This document shows, one piece after another, positions 62,709-64,000 of a stretch of DNA of 64,000 bases; positions within the stretch are counted from its first letter, which is position 1; the number at the start of each line of letters is the position of its first letter. This DNA comes from DATAEE01 sp963725145 (lineage in GTDB: Bacteria > Acidobacteriota > Vicinamibacteria > Vicinamibacterales > 2-12-FULL-66-21). Under the pieces are notes generated by a model. That model searched no databases. It was given only the letters and a program-made list of their open reading frames with translations, and was not told the origin of the DNA. The DNA lies in NCBI GenBank assembly GCA_963725145.1, contig CAVRXL010000012.1, forward strand, positions 310,001 through 374,000. The letters are read 5' to 3'. The position numbers and the translations under genes were made by a program.

Positions 62709-63773
62709 TCAGACCGGTTCCTTGAGCTTTTCGGACTGGTAGTGCGTGACGACCGTGTCGATCAACTCTCCGATGTTCCCGTCGAGCGCTTCGCTGAGCT
62801 GGTGCATCGAGTAGTTGATCCGATGGTCGGTAATGCGATTGTCGCGGAAGTTGTAGGTCCGGATCTTTTCGGACCGGTCGCCCGTTCCGACCTGGGTGCG
62901 GCGGTCCTTGGCGATGGCGTCCTGCTGCTTCCGAAGCTCCATTTCGTACAGCCGCGACCGGAGCACCTTCATCGCCTTCTGTCGATTCTTGATCTGCGAC
63001 TTCTCGTCCTGCTGGGAGACGACGACGCCGGTCGGGATGTGCGTGATCCGCACGGCGGAGTACGTCGTGTTGACGCTCTGTCCGCCCGGACCGCTCGAGC
63101 AGAACGTGTCCACGCGCAGATCCTTCGCGTCGATCTGGATGTCGACCTCTTCCGCTTCCGGCAGCACCGCGACCGTGGCGGTCGAGGTGTGAATGCGGCC
63201 GCTCGCTTCGGTCGCCGGCACGCGCTGCACGCGATGGACCCCGCTCTCGTACTTCAGCCTGCTGTAGACGTTCCGTCCTTCGATCAGCGCGATCGCTTCC
63301 TTGATCCCGCCGACGCCGGTCTCGCTGGTCGACATCATGTCGACCTTCCAGCCCTGACGCTCGGCGAACCGCGTGTACATCCTCAGCAGATCAGAGGCGA
63401 AGAGCGCCGCCTCGCCGCCTCCCGTCCCCGCGCGGATCTCGACGACGACGTTCTTTGCGTCGTTCGGGTCCTTCGGCACGAGCAGCGCCTTGATCTCGGC
63501 CAGGAGCGCCTCGCGCCGCGCGGTCAGCGATTTGGCTTCCTGCAGCGCGAGCTCACGCATGTCGCTGTCGCCCGACGTCGCGAGCTCCTCGGTTTCCGCG
63601 AGCTCGCGGGCCACTGTCTTGTATTCCCGGAACCGCTCGACGAGCGGCTCGATTTCGGCGAGCGCCTTGGCCTGAGTACGGTATTCACCCGGGTCGGCCT
63701 GGACGGCCGGGTCGGCGATCCGCGTCAGCAGATCGTTGTAGCGCGCCTCGACGGCGTTGAGCTTGTCGAACAT
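62709..63773 (-). CDS. prfA: Peptide chain release factor 1
   Basis: The protein is 354 residues. It has the codon-recognition motif PAT (VPATEASGRIHTSTATVAV) that marks RF1 rather than RF2, and the peptidyl-hydrolysis motif GGQ in GPGGQSVNTTYSAVRITHIP. No ribosome binding site lies before the ATG; a GC hairpin sits there instead. It is likely translated by coupling with the gene upstream. Confidence 0.96.
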   Translation of the reverse strand: MFDKLNAVEARYNDLLTRIADPAVQADPGEYRTQAKALAEIEPLVERFREYKTVARELAETEELATSGDSDMRELALQEAKSLTARREALLAEIKALLVPKDPNDAKNVVVEIRAGTGGGEAALFASDLLRMYTRFAERQGWKVDMMSTSETGVGGIKEAIALIEGRNVYSRLKYESGVHRVQRVPATEASGRIHTSTATVAVLPEAEEVDIQIDAKDLRVDTFCSSGPGGQSVNTTYSAVRITHIPTGVVVSQQDEKSQIKNRQKAMKVLRSRLYEMELRKQQDAIAKDRRTQVGTGDRSEKIRTYNFRDNRITDHRINYSMHQLSEALDGNIGELIDTVVTHYQSEKLKEPV

Positions 63774-63778
63774 TTATT

Positions 63779-63799
63779 GGCGGGCCTAAGAGGCCCGCC
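63779..63799 (-). repeat. Hairpin between the moaD-like gene and prfA
   Basis: GGCGGGCC-TAAGA-GGCCCGCC is a perfect 8-bp stem whose loop holds the moaD-like stop codon. It ends 6 bases before the prfA ATG, where a ribosome binding site would normally be. Confidence 0.6.
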
Positions 63800-64000
63800 C
63801 TCCTCCCGCAGCGCTACCTCCGCCGTGCGCCACGTCCACCTCTGTCCCGCCAGAGACCGGCGGCAGAAAAGCCACCTCGTCCCCCTCGGCAACCGGAGCG
63901 TCCATGCGTGCGTACTCCGCGTTCACGGCGCCCGAAATCGACGATGTGTAGGGCGCCAGCGCCGGGAACTCGCGCACCAGATCGCCCCAGACCTCAGCGA
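63786..64000 (-). CDS. MoaD/ThiS-like sulfur carrier protein (5' end outside window)
   Basis: The frame is open to the window edge and gives VWGDLVREFPALAPYTSSIS, then GAVNAEYARMDAPVAEGDEV and AFLPPVSGG, the classical end of the molybdopterin synthase small subunit, whose terminal Gly-Gly is thiocarboxylated. Here the frame continues for 19 more residues (TEVDVAHGGGSAAGGGRAS) before the stop, so the diglycine is not terminal. The tail would have to be removed, or the protein works differently. GTG 63977 is an internal candidate start, but homology begins further upstream. Confidence 0.8.
   Translation of the reverse strand, partial: AEVWGDLVREFPALAPYTSSISGAVNAEYARMDAPVAEGDEVAFLPPVSGGTEVDVAHGGGSAAGGGRAS

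Overview
The window reads as about 64 kb of the chromosome of a GC-rich, diderm (LptD, TonB/ExbB/ExbD, Lgt/Lsp), non-phototrophic bacterium. I think it is an Acidobacteriota member, probably of the Vicinamibacteria type. That is an inference from gene content: a GMC dehydrogenase with a Tat-signal small subunit, DUF1080 and ThuA proteins, large zinc metalloproteases, several ExbD paralogues, DUF502, and a HEAT-repeat cyclophilin. No rRNA, tRNA, CRISPR array, prophage or insertion sequence is evident. Almost all of it is tightly packed housekeeping and envelope DNA with many ATGA/GTGA stop-start overlaps.

Layout. 0-5 kb: the 3' end of htpX (frameshifted), a ClpA/C-type AAA+ unfoldase, and a radical SAM gene that overlaps head-to-head with a glycosyltransferase. 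5-9 kb: a glycoside-oxidation group (ThuA-like, GMC oxidoreductase, its Tat-signal small subunit, DUF1080 hydrolase). 9-18.6 kb, all minus strand: deoxynucleoside kinase, accD, folC, lptD, two nucleotide-sugar enzymes, a fused polyprenol/phytol kinase plus DUF92 protein, and a UbiA prenyltransferase. 18.6-22.3 kb: an OSBS/NSAR-type enolase, a HEAT-cyclophilin lipoprotein, then two tiny Lys/Gly-rich genes. 22.5-25.3 kb: a TPR protein and a frameshifted ddl. 25.3-30.9 kb: tgt-yajC-secD-secF-uppP and a DUF502 protein. 30.9-36.6 kb: a membrane pyrophosphatase and a TonB/ExbB/three-ExbD energy-transduction cluster. 36.6-39 kb: a CHAD protein and two related TPR genes. 39-48 kb: an RSH (p)ppGpp enzyme, RidA, L28, zinc-binding proteins, a DksA-like regulator, Lon, and a deacetylase-fold protein. 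48-53.7 kb, minus strand: ileS-lspA-lgt-rluD-nudix. 53.7-60.6 kb: a lectin-like secreted protein, an M16 peptidase pair, a HAD phosphatase and a large zinc metalloprotease. 60.6-64 kb: a GNAT protein and moaD-prfA-prmC-hit.

Several groups make functional sense together. SecD/SecF/YajC export proteins, Lsp and Lgt mature lipoproteins, UppP recycles the undecaprenyl carrier, Ddl supplies peptidoglycan precursor, and LptD inserts lipopolysaccharide. PrmC methylates the GGQ loop of the adjacent PrfA. RSH and the DksA-like protein belong to the stringent response. The pyrophosphatase and the ExbB/ExbD/TonB system make or use ion gradients.

The parts I would look at first are: the two tandem Lys/Gly microproteins with their own terminators (21970-22303); the fused kinase next to a UbiA prenyltransferase (9027-11323), which could be a complete prenol-salvage-to-prenylation unit; the putative 3-keto-glycoside module (5027-9013); a MoaD-like protein with a tail after its diglycine; and a structured 450-base leader before the DksA-like gene. 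Two single-base frameshifts (htpX, ddl) may be assembly errors. Starts given here are by my own reading of ribosome binding sites and overlaps; no similarity search was possible.
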